The notes under the pieces were generated by a model. The model was not told the origin of the DNA. It worked only from the letters and a program-made list of their open reading frames with translations, and did no database searches. A stretch of DNA of 64,000 nt from Okapia johnstoni. Its lineage: Eukaryota > Chordata > Mammalia > Artiodactyla > Giraffidae. The stretch is taken from NCBI GenBank assembly GCA_024291935.2, contig CM044311.1, positions 22,095,001 through 22,159,000 of the forward strand, written 5' to 3'. The position numbers were made by a program, and so were the translations under genes. This document shows positions 10,316 to 22,490 of this stretch, one piece after another. The stretch's first letter is position 1; every line of letters starts with the position of its first letter.

Positions 10316-12110
10316 TGCCAAGACAAATTTAACATTAGTTAATTTAACAGAAGCATGTTTTTAAAAGTTATTGAAAACTGTATTATCTGGCCAAAGCAGT
10401 TCTTATGCTCTGGGATAATAAATAAGTTATGACTTCCTAGTGTCTCACTGAACTACCAAAGTGTAATCGTGGTTACAAGAAAATAACAGAAGATTGTTTG
10501 AAGTTAAACATTGTGTATTATATAAATCAAGAGAACCATAATAAATTCCCTATCCTCTTTACTATAATATAGCAAAGAGGTACTTTCAAAATCAAAGCTT
10601 TTACTATGTAAGTGGTAAAATAAATCAAGCCATTAACCAGCACAGCATTAAGTTATTAAATCATTGTTGAGGAAAATGTCACTTCAGTTAGAAACCTCCT
10701 TTGTAAACATAACACCATTAGGGTAACTTACCAACATCAAATACAGACTTTCAGGAGTGCTGAGTGGATTTATAAATAGTGTTCCTCCAAAGGAAAATTT
10801 CACTGTATAAAAATGACAACATTCAGCAAAGTAGCAGTTATTCTGTAACACTAGTCATCTAAAAAAATTTTAAAAAGTAGAATTCAGATGATGAGCTATT
10901 TAAAGTATAAAGAGTTTTAATGTGACATTTTTATCAGAGAAATACACCAAAAGATCACAATAAGCAAAATAGACAATGACAAATTAAATCTTTTTCTTTC
11001 GACTGTGAGATGAATGTTGACAAATCATTAATCTTTTTAAACCTGTCTTTTGAAAAGAAATCACATTGTCAAATGCATTGGTTACATTACTCTGTGTTGC
11101 ATTTATGCACTATCAGAACACCACGCTTTGAATTGTCCCTTCAGCCCAGCAACTTTCATTGCTGCCCCTTATTTTCCTACCGTGGCTGAAACTATTATCT
11201 TTGTGAAGGTATTATAATATGAAAGGAGTATTTTCATACAGAAATGACAAACTGCCTCAATATGTCTACTCTATTCTAGAGTAGAGTAGTTAAAGCAATA
11301 AAGACAGTCTTGCTTTTGCTTAACAAAAGAATGTCAGCGGAATCAACAGTCCAGTTGGAAAAAGCATGCAACTGAATATTCCCAAGGAAAATATTTGATG
11401 ATTAAAAAAAAAAAATGGCCAGTCACTTGAAGACTATAATATGAATTCCAAATGCATCCTTACAAATTGTTCACAATCAATACATTTCCCCTACATACAT
11501 TTATTATTTAGATAATGTAATGCAGTAACACAAAGTGATATTTGTACATACTTTTCTTTGAACTTATAAAGTGTACTTCAGAGGGCTCTTCATAATCATA
11601 AAATCATATACATTTCAATGTAGTAATTATTTTGTGAACATCTACTCTATTTTTGCTTCAAATATCATTTGCCAAAGTGAAAATAAAAGTTGTTAGTTAT
11701 AGTTTCACTTTTGTTTATCTATCTGTGTGATTTTCTCAGCCAATAACATATATAGGCATAACCTGGTTAACTAAAACACATGCTCAAATGTTTATTGAGT
11801 TTTTCTTTTATTTAGCTTGATTTCTTAATTTATTTTACCCTGTTTTAGTATAAAATATAGGAACATAAAATTTTGTACAATTTTACCTAATAGTTTACCT
11901 TTGTATAGACTGTCTCTTTCCCCAAGATTATGAGTATACTAAGGGCAAGGACAAAGACAAAAAAAAAAGTAAACTTCTGAATCGAAATAAACCATTACCA
12001 CAAGGGAAAATATAAATATGAAAAGTTAAGGATTACAGAAAAACATGGCTTTAAGTAGATTACAGAATTGTTTAAATTAACCCGATTTGACATTTAGCTT
12101 ACGGAAAGCC
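10316..12110. other. unassigned AT-rich unique DNA
   Basis: About 1.8 kb with no gene and no repeat that I can name. A small inverted repeat lies at 11265-11285 and an A-run at about 11404-11414. Confidence 0.5.
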
Positions 12111-12121
12111 AAAGTGAAATG

Positions 12122-12404
12122 TGTATGAAAGTTGCTCAGTCGTGTCAAACTGTGTGTGACGCCATGGACTATACAGTCCCTGGAATTCTCCAGGCCAGAA
12201 TATTGGAGTGAGTAGTTGTTCCCTTCTCCAGGGGATTTTCCCAACCCAGGGATCAAACCCAGGTCTCCCACGATGCAGGTGGATTCTTTACCAGCTGAGA
12301 CATCAAGCACACTGGAGTGTGTAGCCTATCCCTTTTCAACGGGTCTTCCTGACCCAGGAATTGAATTGGGGTCTCCTGCATTGCAGGCAAATTCTTTACT
12401 AGCT
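12122..12404 (-). mobile_element. dimeric Bov-tA SINE
   Basis: Plus strand shows, in reverse complement, a complete Bov-tA unit (12122-12307) followed by the front unit (12308-12404). The front unit carries the diagnostic tagcctatccc, the complement of gggataggcta. An exact 11 bp duplication, aaagtgaaatg, at 12111-12121 and 12405-12415 encloses both units, proving insertion as a dimer. Confidence 0.92.
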
Positions 12405-12436
12405 AAAGTGAAATGGAGACGTGATCATTTCTTGAA

Positions 12437-12640
12437 AGTGTTAGTCACTCAGTGGTGTCCAACTTTTGGTGACCCATTGGACTGTAGCCCACCAGGCTCT
12501 TCTGTCCATGGAATTTTCCAAATAAGAATATTATAGTGGGTTGCCATTCTCTTCTCTAGGTGATCTTCCCAACCCAAGGATCAAACCTGGGTCTCTCACA
12601 TTGCAGTCAGATTCTTTACCACCTGAGACACCATGGATGC
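12437..12640 (-). mobile_element. Bov-tA SINE
   Basis: A second, more diverged reverse-complement Bov-tA only about 20 bp from the dimer, ending near ccacctgagacacc. I could not define a convincing target duplication. Confidence 0.9.
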
Positions 12641-13869
12641 CTAATTATTTCATTGGTTTTAATGAAAAGAGAGGACGACAGACATTTTAAGAAAAGCAAA
12701 TAATTAACATATTATAAAGATCTCAAATACTATTTCTACACCACATCTCATATGTTGACAATGAGAAGGATATAGTACTCTGTCATCAAAACTATTGCTG
12801 TGACAAAGTCAAATGTGGACTTAATTTGAATTTAATATCATTTTTGATCATGCAAAATTTATTGCAGTGTTATTTTGGGAGAGCAAATGACAATACTGTT
12901 TTAGTAAATTACTTTTTACATGAAAAAATGTGCAGTACCTGTTAGATAAAGGAATAGATGCCTTTATTGCGATCAGATTGTCTATGAAATCATATCTATA
13001 CTTATCTTTTTGCTGCTTAAGAAGCTGGATAGGAAACAGTTTTTAAGAAGCCTACTCAAAACTGGGGCCAGAGAGATGTGCTAGGTGTGTCTGACTGACA
13101 ATATACCTTCAGACAAAGTGAGGGTCCTTTTCTTTCATAAAGAAAATGTGGATCTGATAGGGCACGTGAATGATTAATTAAATGTCTAAAATTATGAACT
13201 ATGCAACATGTTCAAGATAATTTTAGCTTGACAGTTTTCAAAATTCATAACCTAACCAGTTGTTTACAATGGCATAAGGGTGAACTAGATCAGTAATTCA
13301 TCCATCGAAATTTAATTTTATGCAACATTGTTTCTTAATGATTCCTAGAAACATTGGTTGCAAAATACATTCAATAAGTTAGTGAAAAATTTGACCTGCT
13401 ATGTACAGTCATTAACAAATACTGACTTTATACGGAAAGTATGTATAAAAGGGGAGATCAGTTTTGTATAGTTAATCATTAGAATTTTTTGAATGATTTT
13501 ATAGCCATTACCTATTTTAACTCATAGTTAACTGCATTAACTCCTGGTTAATGCCTAGCACAATACATGGGATTTTCATATCTTGATTATCTATAATGAA
13601 CAGGCATGGTTTCTGAGAGTGTTGTGCTGATAATACTCTGTGGAGAGGGTTGGAAAATTCTGATTTGTAGATTTGCCAGTTTCACAGTGTAAATACTACC
13701 ATAGCAAATTTAAAGCTACCAATGTGATGTTATTGAAAATGGAGATGGAAAGAAATACTCAGTAGCACCATTTTATATGATATTTTCACCAAACAGATTT
13801 TAATACAGACTTTATCACACAAATAATTATTGTTAATATTTAAATAGTCTCGAGAATTATATAAAAGCG
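12641..13869. other. unassigned AT-rich unique DNA
   Basis: No gene or recognised repeat over about 1.2 kb. Confidence 0.5.
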
Positions 13870-13880
13870 ACATGTAATAA

Positions 13881-14184
13881 CCAGTCAATTCTAAAGGAAA
13901 TCAACCCTGAACATTACTTGGAAGGACTGATGCTGAAGCTGAAGCTCCAAAACTTTGGCCATCTGATGTGAAGAGCCAATTCTTTGGAAAAGACCCTAAA
14001 GCTGGAAAAGATTGAAGGCAAAAGGAGAAGGGGGTGGCAGAGGATGAGATGGTTAGATAGCATCACTGACTCAATGGACACAAGTTTGAATAAATTTCAG
14101 GAGATAGTCAAAGACAGGGAAGCCTAGTGTGCTGCAGTCCATGGGGTCACAAAAGCTGGATACCACTCAGACTGAACAACAGCA
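13881..14184 (+). mobile_element. BovB LINE, 3' end only
   Basis: About 300 bp of the BovB 3' end, from the tctaaaggaaatcaaccctg block to gactgaacaacagca. Flanks acatgtaataa (13870-13880) and acatgtgataa (14185-14195) form an 11 bp target duplication with one mismatch. Several stops; no protein. Confidence 0.92.
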
Positions 14185-14335
14185 ACATGTGATAAAAGAA
14201 TTATAAATGATGAATTTTTAATATTTACTTATTTATAGGTTTATATTATTTAATTTTTACTAGTAGCTATGTTTAAAGTTTTAGTACCTGTGTTTACAGA
14301 TTTCCTGGAAATGTAATAGACTCTTCTGAGCCCAT

Positions 14336-14546
14336 GCTGCTGCTAAGTCGCTTCAGTTGTGTCCAACTCTGTGCGACCCCACAGACTGTAGCCCACTAGG
14401 CTCCTCTATCCATGGGACTATCTAGGCAACACCATTGGAGTGGGTTGCCATTTCCTCCTCCAAGGGATCTTCCCAACCCAGGATCAAACCCGGTTCTCCT
14501 GCATTATTAGGTGTGTTCTTTACCACTAGCTCCACCTGGGAAGCCC
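14336..14546 (-). mobile_element. Bov-tA SINE
   Basis: Reverse-complement Bov-tA starting tgctgctgctaagtcgcttc and ending cacctgggaagccc. It faces the partial Bov-A at 14570-14688, giving a closely spaced inverted SINE pair. Confidence 0.93.
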
Positions 14547-14569
14547 TTTCAGCACATCTTAGACCATCT

Positions 14570-14688
14570 AAGGGAATGGCTAGCCACTCCAGTATTCTTG
14601 CCTGAAGAATTCCATGGAGAGAGCCTGACAGGCTACAGCCCACGGGGTCACAAAGAGACATGACTGAGAGAGTAACACACACAAACAC
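14570..14688 (+). mobile_element. Bov-A body, 5'-truncated SINE
   Basis: Contains ccactccagtattcttgcc to gggtcacaaagagacatgac, the 3' body of Bov-tA/Bov-A without the tRNA-like head. agaccatct occurs at 14561-14569 and again at 14689-14697, consistent with a target duplication around a truncated insertion. Confidence 0.82.
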
Positions 14689-14830
14689 AGACCATCTGAA
14701 TTCAAGAGAATAGGATTAAAGAAACATTTTTAATGAGAGGAAGTAGTCAAAAAAAAGAAAAAGTCAAACATACATATTGACCCCTTGATTTTTGCTTCAG
14801 GAAAACTACCAGGCCAATCTCTCCATTACT

Positions 14831-14846
14831 CTCTCTCTGTCTCTCC

Positions 14847-14896
<50 letters not shown>

Positions 14897-15060
14897 TTCT
14901 TCCTTCTTCAGTGGCTCTTTTTTTTTTTCCCTTCGTTTTTTTTTTTTTTTCTTTTCTGGCCTTGCAGCATGTGGAATCTTACTTAATTGACAAGGATCAA
15001 ATCCATTTCCCCTGCAATATAAGCAGAGAACCTTCACCACTGAACCACCAGGGAAGTCCC
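14831..15060 (-). mobile_element. CHR-type SINE with microsatellite tail
   Basis: Reverse-complement CHR SINE: ends accaccagggaagtccc near 15060 and has its A-tail as T-runs at about 14918-14951. Exact 10 bp flanks, ctccattact, at 14821-14830 and 15061-15070 enclose the SINE, its tail and the adjacent (TG)n run. Confidence 0.88.
14852..14894. repeat. (TG)n microsatellite
   Basis: About 21 uninterrupted TG units, preceded by a short TC-rich stretch. It lies inside the target duplications of the CHR SINE, so it grew from that SINE's tail. Likely length-variable between individuals. Confidence 0.97.
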
Positions 15061-15070
15061 CTCCATTACT

Positions 15071-15459
15071 TTTAAGAGTTTATAGAATCCACTTGCTGCT
15101 TCATGAAACTAATACTATTTATGGAAGCAGAAAATAGAGGAATCCAAGACCAGTGTTAAGGACTGTAAATCCTAAATAGTACAGTACAAGTTCTTCCACA
15201 ACCCAAGCTAACTCTCACCCATTTTCTTTTTCCTTTGGACCAGTAGATATACGGGGCAAACCAACTGCACATTGAAGAGACAGATGTTAAACATGAGACT
15301 AATTTATCAGCATCCCCTTCTTGCAGGGACTTCTATTTCCATGATCCCTTGTATTAAAGGCATACAAAAGAATGCACATATTCTGCCATGCCCAGGAAAT
15401 GACTGCAGGAGCACTAATTAGGCAAATCAACAGTTTATTTTTCCTCCATTTTCTCTCTC
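15071..15459. other. unassigned unique DNA
   Basis: No gene or recognised repeat. Confidence 0.5.
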
Positions 15460-15778
15460 TGATATGGAATGATTGTGTCTGCATCAAATTCATATTTTGA
15501 AATCCTAACTCCCAATGGGATGGTATTTGGCAGGTAGGAGCTTTGGGAGGTAGTTAGGTCATGAGAGTGTTAGTGTTAGAGACCCAGAGAGCTCCCTTGT
15601 CTGATGTGACAGTGAGAAAATGGCCACTTACAAACTAGGCTCTCACCAGACACTGAATCTCTCTGCACCACCATCTTGCACTTGTAGCCTCCAGAAACGT
15701 GAAAAAGTAATTTCTGTTGTTTATATGTCCCCCTGGCTATGGAATTTTGGTTTATGCATCCTGAAAAAAACTGAGACA
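15460..15778 (+). mobile_element. MaLR-type solo LTR (MLT1A-like by recall)
   Basis: Begins tgatatggaatgattgtgtc and ends ctgagaca. Between lie the family landmarks ttgaaatcctaactccc, gtagttaggtcatgag, agagagctcccttg, ctctcaccagacactgaatc and the U5-like stretch tttctgttgtttat. 5 bp flanks ctctc and ctccc differ at one position. A second copy of the same family is at 58549-58876. Old, non-coding. Confidence 0.75.
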
Positions 15779-16350
15779 CTCCCAGACGCTGTTACAGTAA
15801 GAGAAAGACAAAGTTATAGAGAAGGAAACAAAGTAAAAGACCAGATTGTTGTCCATTCTATTAAAAATTCCTCAAATCAGGCTGGTGATGGGCCATAAGA
15901 TATAATAATGTGAGCTAAAGAATTTAAAATTAATGGACTAATTTATGTACAAATGCCAAGGGACCAAGGATAACCATCCTGTATGTAAATATGTAGCAGG
16001 AAAGGAAAAAAGGTAATTCATGTTTGAATAAAATGATGGAAGGAAAACAAAACAATATATATAGAATACAGTTACAGTTAAAGTTCAGTCGCTCAGTCGT
16101 GTCCAACTCTTTGCAACCCCATGAACCGCAGCACACAAAGTCTCCCTGTCCATCACCAACTCCCAGAGTTTACCCAAACTCATGACCATTGAGTTGGTGA
16201 TGCCATCTAACAATCTCATCCTCCGTCATCCCCTTCTAATGCCTTCAATCTTTCCCAACATCAGGGTTTTTCAAATGAGTCAACTCTTCCCACCAGGTGG
16301 CCAAAATATTGGAGTTTCAGCTTCAACATCAGTCCTTCCAAAGAACATCT

Positions 16351-16480
16351 AGGCTGCTGCTAAGTTGCTTCAGTCGTGTCCGACTCTGAGCGACCCCAAA
16401 GACAGTAGCCCACCAGACTCCTCCGTCCATGGGATTCTCCAGGCAATAGTACTGGAGTTGGTTGCCATTGCCTTCTCCAG
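16351..16480 (-). mobile_element. Bov-A monomer inserted in BovB
   Basis: ggctgctgctaagttgcttc to gccattgccttctccag, one Bov-A unit in reverse complement. It splits BovB between the words for the opponent block (tccttccaa) and cacccaggactgatc. Flanks aacatctagg and aacacccagg may be its target duplication. Confidence 0.88.
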
Positions 16481-17121
16481 AACACCCAGGACTGATCTTC
16501 TTTAGGATGAACTGGTTGGATCTCCTCACAGTCCAAGGGCCTCTCAAGAGTCTTCTCCAACACCACAGTTCAAAAGCATCAATTCTTCTGCGCTCAGTTT
16601 TTTTTATAGTCCAACTCTCACATCCATACATGACCACTGGAAAAACCATAGCCTTGACTAGTCAAACTTTTGTTGACAAAGTAATGTCTATGCTTTTTAA
16701 TATGCTGTCTAGGTTGGTCATAACGTTCCTTCCAAGGAGTAAGTGTCTTTTAATTTCATGGCTGCAATCACAATCTGCAGTGATTTTGGAGCCCCCCAAA
16801 ATGAAGTCAGCCACTGTTTTCCCATCTATTTGCCATGAAGTGATGGGACCAGATGCCATGATCTTAGTTTTCTGAACGTTGACCTTTAAGACAACTTTTT
16901 CACTCTGCTCCTTTCACTTTCATGAAGAGGCTTTTTAGTTCTTCTTCACTTTCTACCATAAGGGTGGTGTCATCTGCATATCTGAGGTTATTGATATTTC
17001 TCCTGTCAATCTTGATTCCACCTTGTGCTTCATCCAGACCAGCATTTCTCATGATATACTCTGCATATAAGTTAAATAAGCAGGGTGACAATATACAGCC
17101 TTGACGTACTCCTTTTCCTAT

Positions 17122-17448
17122 TTAGAACCGGTCTGTGATTCCATTTCCAGTTCTAACTGTTGCTTCCTGACCTGCATACAGGTTTCTCAAGAGACAGGTC
17201 AGGTGGTCTGGTATTCCTATCTCTTTCAGAATTTTCCACAGTTTATTGTGATCTACACAGTCAAAGGTTTTGGCAGAGTCAATAAAACAGAAATAGATGT
17301 TTTTCTGGAACTCTCTTGCTTTTTTGATGATCCAGCAAATGTTGGCAATTTGATCTCTGGTTCCTCTGCCTTTTCTAAACCCAACTTGAACATCTGGAAG
17401 TTCATGGTTCACATATTGCTGAGGCCTGGCTTGGAGAATTTTGAGCAT
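17122..17448 (-). pseudogene. BovB reverse-transcriptase palm fragment
   Basis: The frame shows FRKGRGTRDQIANI, then FCFIDSAKTFDCVDHNKLW (the first catalytic-Asp palm motif) and LLRNLYAGQEATVRTG, clear RTE-type reverse transcriptase. It ends at a stop after DRF. Other parts of the protein in this copy are in different frames, so it is not functional. Confidence 0.85.
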
Positions 17449-17930
17449 TACTTTACTAGCGTGTGAGATGAGTGCAATTGTGTGATAGTTTGAGCATTCC
17501 TTGACATTGCCTTTCTTTGGGAATACAATGAAAACTGACTTTTTCCAGTCCTGTGGTCACTGCCGAGTTTTCCAAATTTGCTGATATATTTAGTGCATCA
17601 CTTTCACAGCATCATCTTTTAGGATTTGAAATAGTTCAACTTGAATTCCATCACCTCCACTAGCTTTGTTCGTAGTGATACTTCTTAAGGCACACTTGAC
17701 TTGACATTCCAAGAAGTCTGGCTCTAGGTGAGTGATCACACCATCGTGATTATCTGGGTCGTGAAGATGTTTTTTTGTATTGTTCTTCTGTGTATTCTTG
17801 TCACCTCTTCTTAATATCTTCTGCTTCTGTTAGGTACATGCCATTTTTGTCCTTTATTGAGCCCATCTTTGCATGAAATGTTCCCCTTGGTATCTCTAAT
17901 TTTCTTGAAGAGATCTCTCTATATAGAATA

Positions 17931-19936
17931 TTTATATATAATATATATTTATGTGTTTATATGTATTTGTTTATTTAACACTGCAATCAACAAATTTACC
18001 TTCCAGGAAAAAATATCAAATAAATATTTCTGTTAAACTATTACAAAACTTATGTGTCTCCCCATAATAAGTTAGTCTGATAGAAACTAATAACTATTTA
18101 GTGCTAATTAAGAAAGAAACCTAAAACTGAGATGGAGTACAGAGCATGAAAGGTGCTTTGGCCTGAAAGGGCTACACCCTGAAAATAAGAGTGAAACATA
18201 CATTTAGCCTGTTTAGACCAGATCTCATCCATGAAGTTATTTGGTCTCAACTCTTAATAACCATACCACCTAAGCACATATTCAGAAGATCTTTTTATTT
18301 GTACTTCCATTTAAGACATTCTGTGATGAGAAAAAAAAATACAGAAAAGAACTTAAATGATATGCTTCAATTAATAGCACATGGATTTCACATTTAAACA
18401 TAAAATCCTGACTTAAATTTGAATAATATTTCCCTTTATTTTCCTGAAATAAAGTTCATACATATTAAACTTACCCAAGCATACATTTTAAAAAAAAATA
18501 AACAAAATGCCAGTATTTTGTAATATTAAAAATTGTAAGAGAACTGATTTATAATATAATATTAAGGCTCAATTAAGTCTATAAAGGAATACATCTAAGT
18601 CATCATAAGATGTGATGAAGACTCCCAAGTGCTTGTAGTTATATGAAAAATCACCAAAATGTCACAGGTCTGTAGATGGATACTGATGTTATTGGTTACT
18701 CAGATATCACAAGCACTAGTGATAAAAGTTTCCAAGATGACAAACCACTTGATAAAATTTTGAACTTTTTCTTGACTTAAAGGGAATTTTCATTTGTGGA
18801 AAATTCTCTACATATTAGGACTTCAAAAAATACTTTGTGTTGATATCTATTTTAAATAGGTTCTAAGTCAAATAATTATAATAAGGTTTTTCCTTTCTTG
18901 AATGTCCAGGGGTCATTTGAAATATGAGTGAATTTTTAGGCAGGACTGACTTGCAGTCTTCTATCCTTCTTCTCCAATAAACACTAGAGGACAGTGATTC
19001 TCTTCAATATTTGTGACAACTGGAGACAACTCTAATAGTTGGGAAGCTTTTCCCTATTAGCAGGACCACATCCACTAAAAACCGCTAGTAGTGAGTATTA
19101 TAATGGGAATCAAAGTACCTAGGCTATGGTCCTAGTCTATCAAATAGCAGTAAGTGCCTTAGCTAATCTCTTACTTAGAAGATAACTCCTAGTGCCAAAA
19201 TTATGGTTTTTGACATTATCCAACTAAACAAAATTAGGGAATCAACAAGTTGTAAAAAGCTTAATTTCCTTTTCCTCCCAAGGAACTCTTGCATCCATTA
19301 TACTTAAAATTTATATATGAATATCAACAAGACAGCCATAATGTGTGGTGGTGATTGTGTTTCTACAGTTTGCTGAGGCTCTGTCCCATAAACCACTTAG
19401 AGTCAAAAAAAAAAAAAGTATTGATTTCTGTAAGTAAATTAGGTTTTGAGAGTAAAGTGTTTGTCCATGTAATTGCTCAACCATTTAACAAATGACAACT
19501 TGCAGTACATTGATTGTTACCTTGGTTAATTCATCTCATGTAGATATACTGTTAACCACCTAAAAACACCAAGAGAAGTCCAGGACATAATCGCATCTTA
19601 AAAATATATAAGTATAACCTGTATCATCCTAGGCTTCTTTTAAGATTACAAAATAAAACATGTAATTTTCAATAGCTTTAAAAGCAATGGCAATTTCCAA
19701 ATAGGCAGTTACATTCCAGTAATATTTTTGAAAGCTTCATATGAATTAAAAAATTAAAATGAACTATTTTCCTTCATTGATGTGTAAGTTATTTCCATTT
19801 CACAAATCTAAAGATTTTTATACTGTGCAGCCTGATTGTTTGTACTGATCCATTTGATATAAGAGGAAAACTATTTTAGCTGCACAGATTCAACCTCAGT
19901 TATTCCTCCAAAATTACTCTTTTATTGATCAATGGA
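17931..19936. other. unassigned AT-rich unique DNA
   Basis: Two kb without gene or repeat I can name. Short AT-rich tract near 17930-17960 and an A-run at 19397-19408. Confidence 0.5.
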
Positions 19937-20812
19937 TGTTGTTGTTGTTGTTTGGTCGCCCAGTCATGTCCGACTCCTTGTTACCTCATGAACTGCAGCA
20001 CGTCGGGCCTCCCTGTCCCTCACCATCTCCTGGAGTTTGCTCAAGTTCATGCCCATTGCATCGATGATGCCATTCAACCATCTCATCCTCTGATGCTCTC
20101 TTCTCCTCCTGCCCTCAATCTTTCCTACCAGCAGGGACTTTTCCAAAGAGTCAGCTGTTCATATTGGGCGACTGAAATACTGGAGCTTCAGCTTCAGCAT
20201 CAGTCCTTCCAGTGAGTATTCAGGGTTGATTTTCTTTAAGTTTGACTGGTTTGATTTCCTCAATGTCCATGGGACTCTCAGGAGTCTTCTCCAACACCAC
20301 AGTTCAAAGGCATCAATTCTTTGGTGGTCTCCCTCCTTTACGGTCTAGTTCTCACAACTGAACATAACCACTGGTTAAGACCATAGCCTTGATTATATGA
20401 ATCTTTGTCGGCAGATTGATGTCTCTGCTTTTCAACACACTAAGTTTGTCATACTTTTCCTCCCAAGAAGCAATCATCTTCTGATTTCATGGCTGCAGTC
20501 ACCATTTGCAGTGATTTTGGAGCCCAGGAAGAGGAAATCTGTCACTGCTTCCACATGTTCCCCTTCTATTTGCAATGAAGTATTGGATCTGGATGCCATG
20601 ATCTTAGATTTTTAATATTTAGTCTTAAGTTGGCTCTTTCTCTCTCCTCCTTCACCCACATCAAGAGGGTCTTTAGTTCCTTTCAACTTTCTGTCATTAG
20701 TGTAGTACCATCTGCATATCTAAGGTTTTGATGTTTCTCCTGCCTATCTTGATTCCAGCTTGTAACTCATCCAGCCCAGCATTTCTCATGATGTGCTTAG
20801 TGTACAAGTTGA
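19937..20812 (-). mobile_element. BovB LINE, 5'-truncated, older copy
   Basis: Reverse-complement BovB with a (GTT)n-type end at 19938-19952 and more divergence than its neighbours, for example the YADD region reads catctgcatatctaagg. Reaches just past the fingers/palm border (agcatttctcatgatgtgc). No clear target duplication and many stops. Confidence 0.92.
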
Positions 20813-21795
20813 ACACTTCTAGAATAATCTCAAACACCATCCTTTTTTATCAAAATCTCTCCTCCTTATGGCTGGAAGAGATTCACAAACAATTTGAATA
20901 CAAAATTGTGAGATCATAAATTAGGGTTCACGGAATCATAAATCAGGGGACTGTAGAAGTTAAAGTAGCACAAGTGGCTAGAAAAGATAGATTTTGAAAT
21001 ATCTATGTGTTCTTATAATAAAAGTTTATTTTTCTTCACTTAAAGTTAAAAAGATGTATTCCTGATCAAGCACAAAAGGGATTGGAGGTGGGGGAGTTCT
21101 CTGCTCTAGAATTACTCAGAAACAGTGTTGACCACTGTTTCCAGGGTCACCCTGATGGTGATTTTAAGCTAGAAGAAATGAAAGGGGGTAAAAAAAAAAA
21201 AAGGGCATACTGGTCTCCCCAATAAGCTTGATGGGAAAAACTTTTTCAGTTTATCTTCCATGGTTAAAACCCAGTCACCTGGCCATCGCTGACTGCAAGA
21301 GAATTTTGGGAATGCAGTTTACCTGAGAATAAGAGAGACAGACAGAGACACACAGAGAGAAAGGTGAGGGGGTAGGGAAGAAAAGAAGGGAAAAAGGGAG
21401 AAGGAAGAAAGAAAGGTAGGAAAGAGGAAAATGAAGTCAGTTTTGGAGATTATATAGCCTTCTCTGCTACTCTCCTGTGTTAAAACAAAACAAAAAGTTA
21501 AAAAGCACAGCTATAAGCATTAGGAGATTTTAGAGGTGTTTGAATCTGAGAAGCAACATGATCAGTTGTACATTTGTGAGAGATCACTCTGGCACTTGTG
21601 TGTAGGAAAAAATTGGATGGCGGCACATTTCTGGAAAATTATATTATTTAGCTATCAATTATTAGCAAACCTAAGCAAAACAAAATTAAACCTAGCACAA
21701 GTATCTTCATCTAAATATTCTTTAACTGAAGAAATGGAGTGCATAATTGGACAATCATTTCAATGGGAGTGTTAAAAAAGAAGTAACAGGATATG
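20813..21795. other. unassigned DNA with purine-rich tract
   Basis: No gene. A purine-rich, almost pyrimidine-free tract runs from about 21325 to 21440. An A-run lies at 21190-21202. Confidence 0.5.
21325..21440. repeat. polypurine low-complexity tract
   Basis: About 115 bases of G and A with few C or T, built from gaga, gaaa and ggga words. Confidence 0.85.
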
Positions 21796-22204
21796 GAAGT
21801 TGGCCTATAAAGAAAGCTGAGCACCAAAGAATTGATGTTTTTGAACTCTGGTGTTGGAGAAGACTCTCGAGAGTCCCTTGGACTGCAAGGAGATCCAACC
21901 AGTTCATCCTAAAGGAGATCAGTCCTGAATATTCATTGGAAGAACTTATGCTGAAGCTCTAATACTTTTGCCACCTGATGCAAAGAACTGACTCACTTGA
22001 AAAGATCCTGATGCTGGGAAAGATTGAAAGCAGGAGGAGAAGGGGATGACAGAGGATGAGATGGTTGGATGGCATCACCAACCTGATGGACATGAGTTTG
22101 AATAAGCTCCAGGAGTTGGTGATGGACAGGGCGGCCTGGCATGCTGCAGTCCATGGGGGTCACAGAGTCAGACATGACTGAGCGACTGAATGAACTGAAC
22201 TGAA
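21796..22204 (+). mobile_element. BovB LINE, 3' end
   Basis: About 410 bp from ttggcctataaagaaagctg to gactgaatgaactgaactg. A deletion near 21955-21965 shortens the block before atacttttgccacc. Several stops; target duplication not found. Confidence 0.93.
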
Positions 22205-22407
22205 TAGGTCCCACATCAGCCAACTAATACATAAAACCTAAGCTAACTACAGTTTAAGCCTCTCCCAGGCATGGAATTTTTTTTTCTGAGTATCATTTTA
22301 TTGGTGATGACAACAGAACAATACACATAAAACATAACTGTTCTTGAGTAACTAATAATTATCAAAGATTATAATTGTACAATATTGAGAACTTTAGCAC
22401 AAAATAC

Positions 22408-22490
22408 AATTGTTGGAGGACAATTGCTCTACAATATTCTGTGGCCTCTGGCACATATCATCACAAATCTGCCACAGGTATTTCCTGATC
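22408..22490 (-). mobile_element. L1 3' UTR fragment, diverged
   Basis: The order ggaggacaattgctctacaa, ttctgtgg and ctgccacaggtat follows the antisense end of artiodactyl L1 seen elsewhere in this window (37590, 46590, 56430), but identity is low. Confidence 0.5.

Larger units (their letters stand above)
16069..17919 (-). mobile_element. BovB LINE, 5'-truncated, with Bov-A insert
   Basis: About 1.85 kb of BovB in reverse complement, from the 3' end at 16069 through the YADD region (tcatctgcatatctgagg near 16970-16987) into the part upstream of the palm domain. An exact 11 bp duplication, tatatagaata, lies at 16058-16068 and 17920-17930. Several frameshifts and stops. A Bov-A unit interrupts it at 16351-16480. 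Confidence 0.96.

Noticed and set aside
11265..11285. 9 bp inverted repeat tctactcta with 3-base spacer
   Set aside because: Short arms in AT-rich DNA, expected by chance; kept out of the findings.
14785..15075. Plus-strand frame with a Cys-Val repeat
   Set aside because: Translation of the (TG)n microsatellite; no protein.
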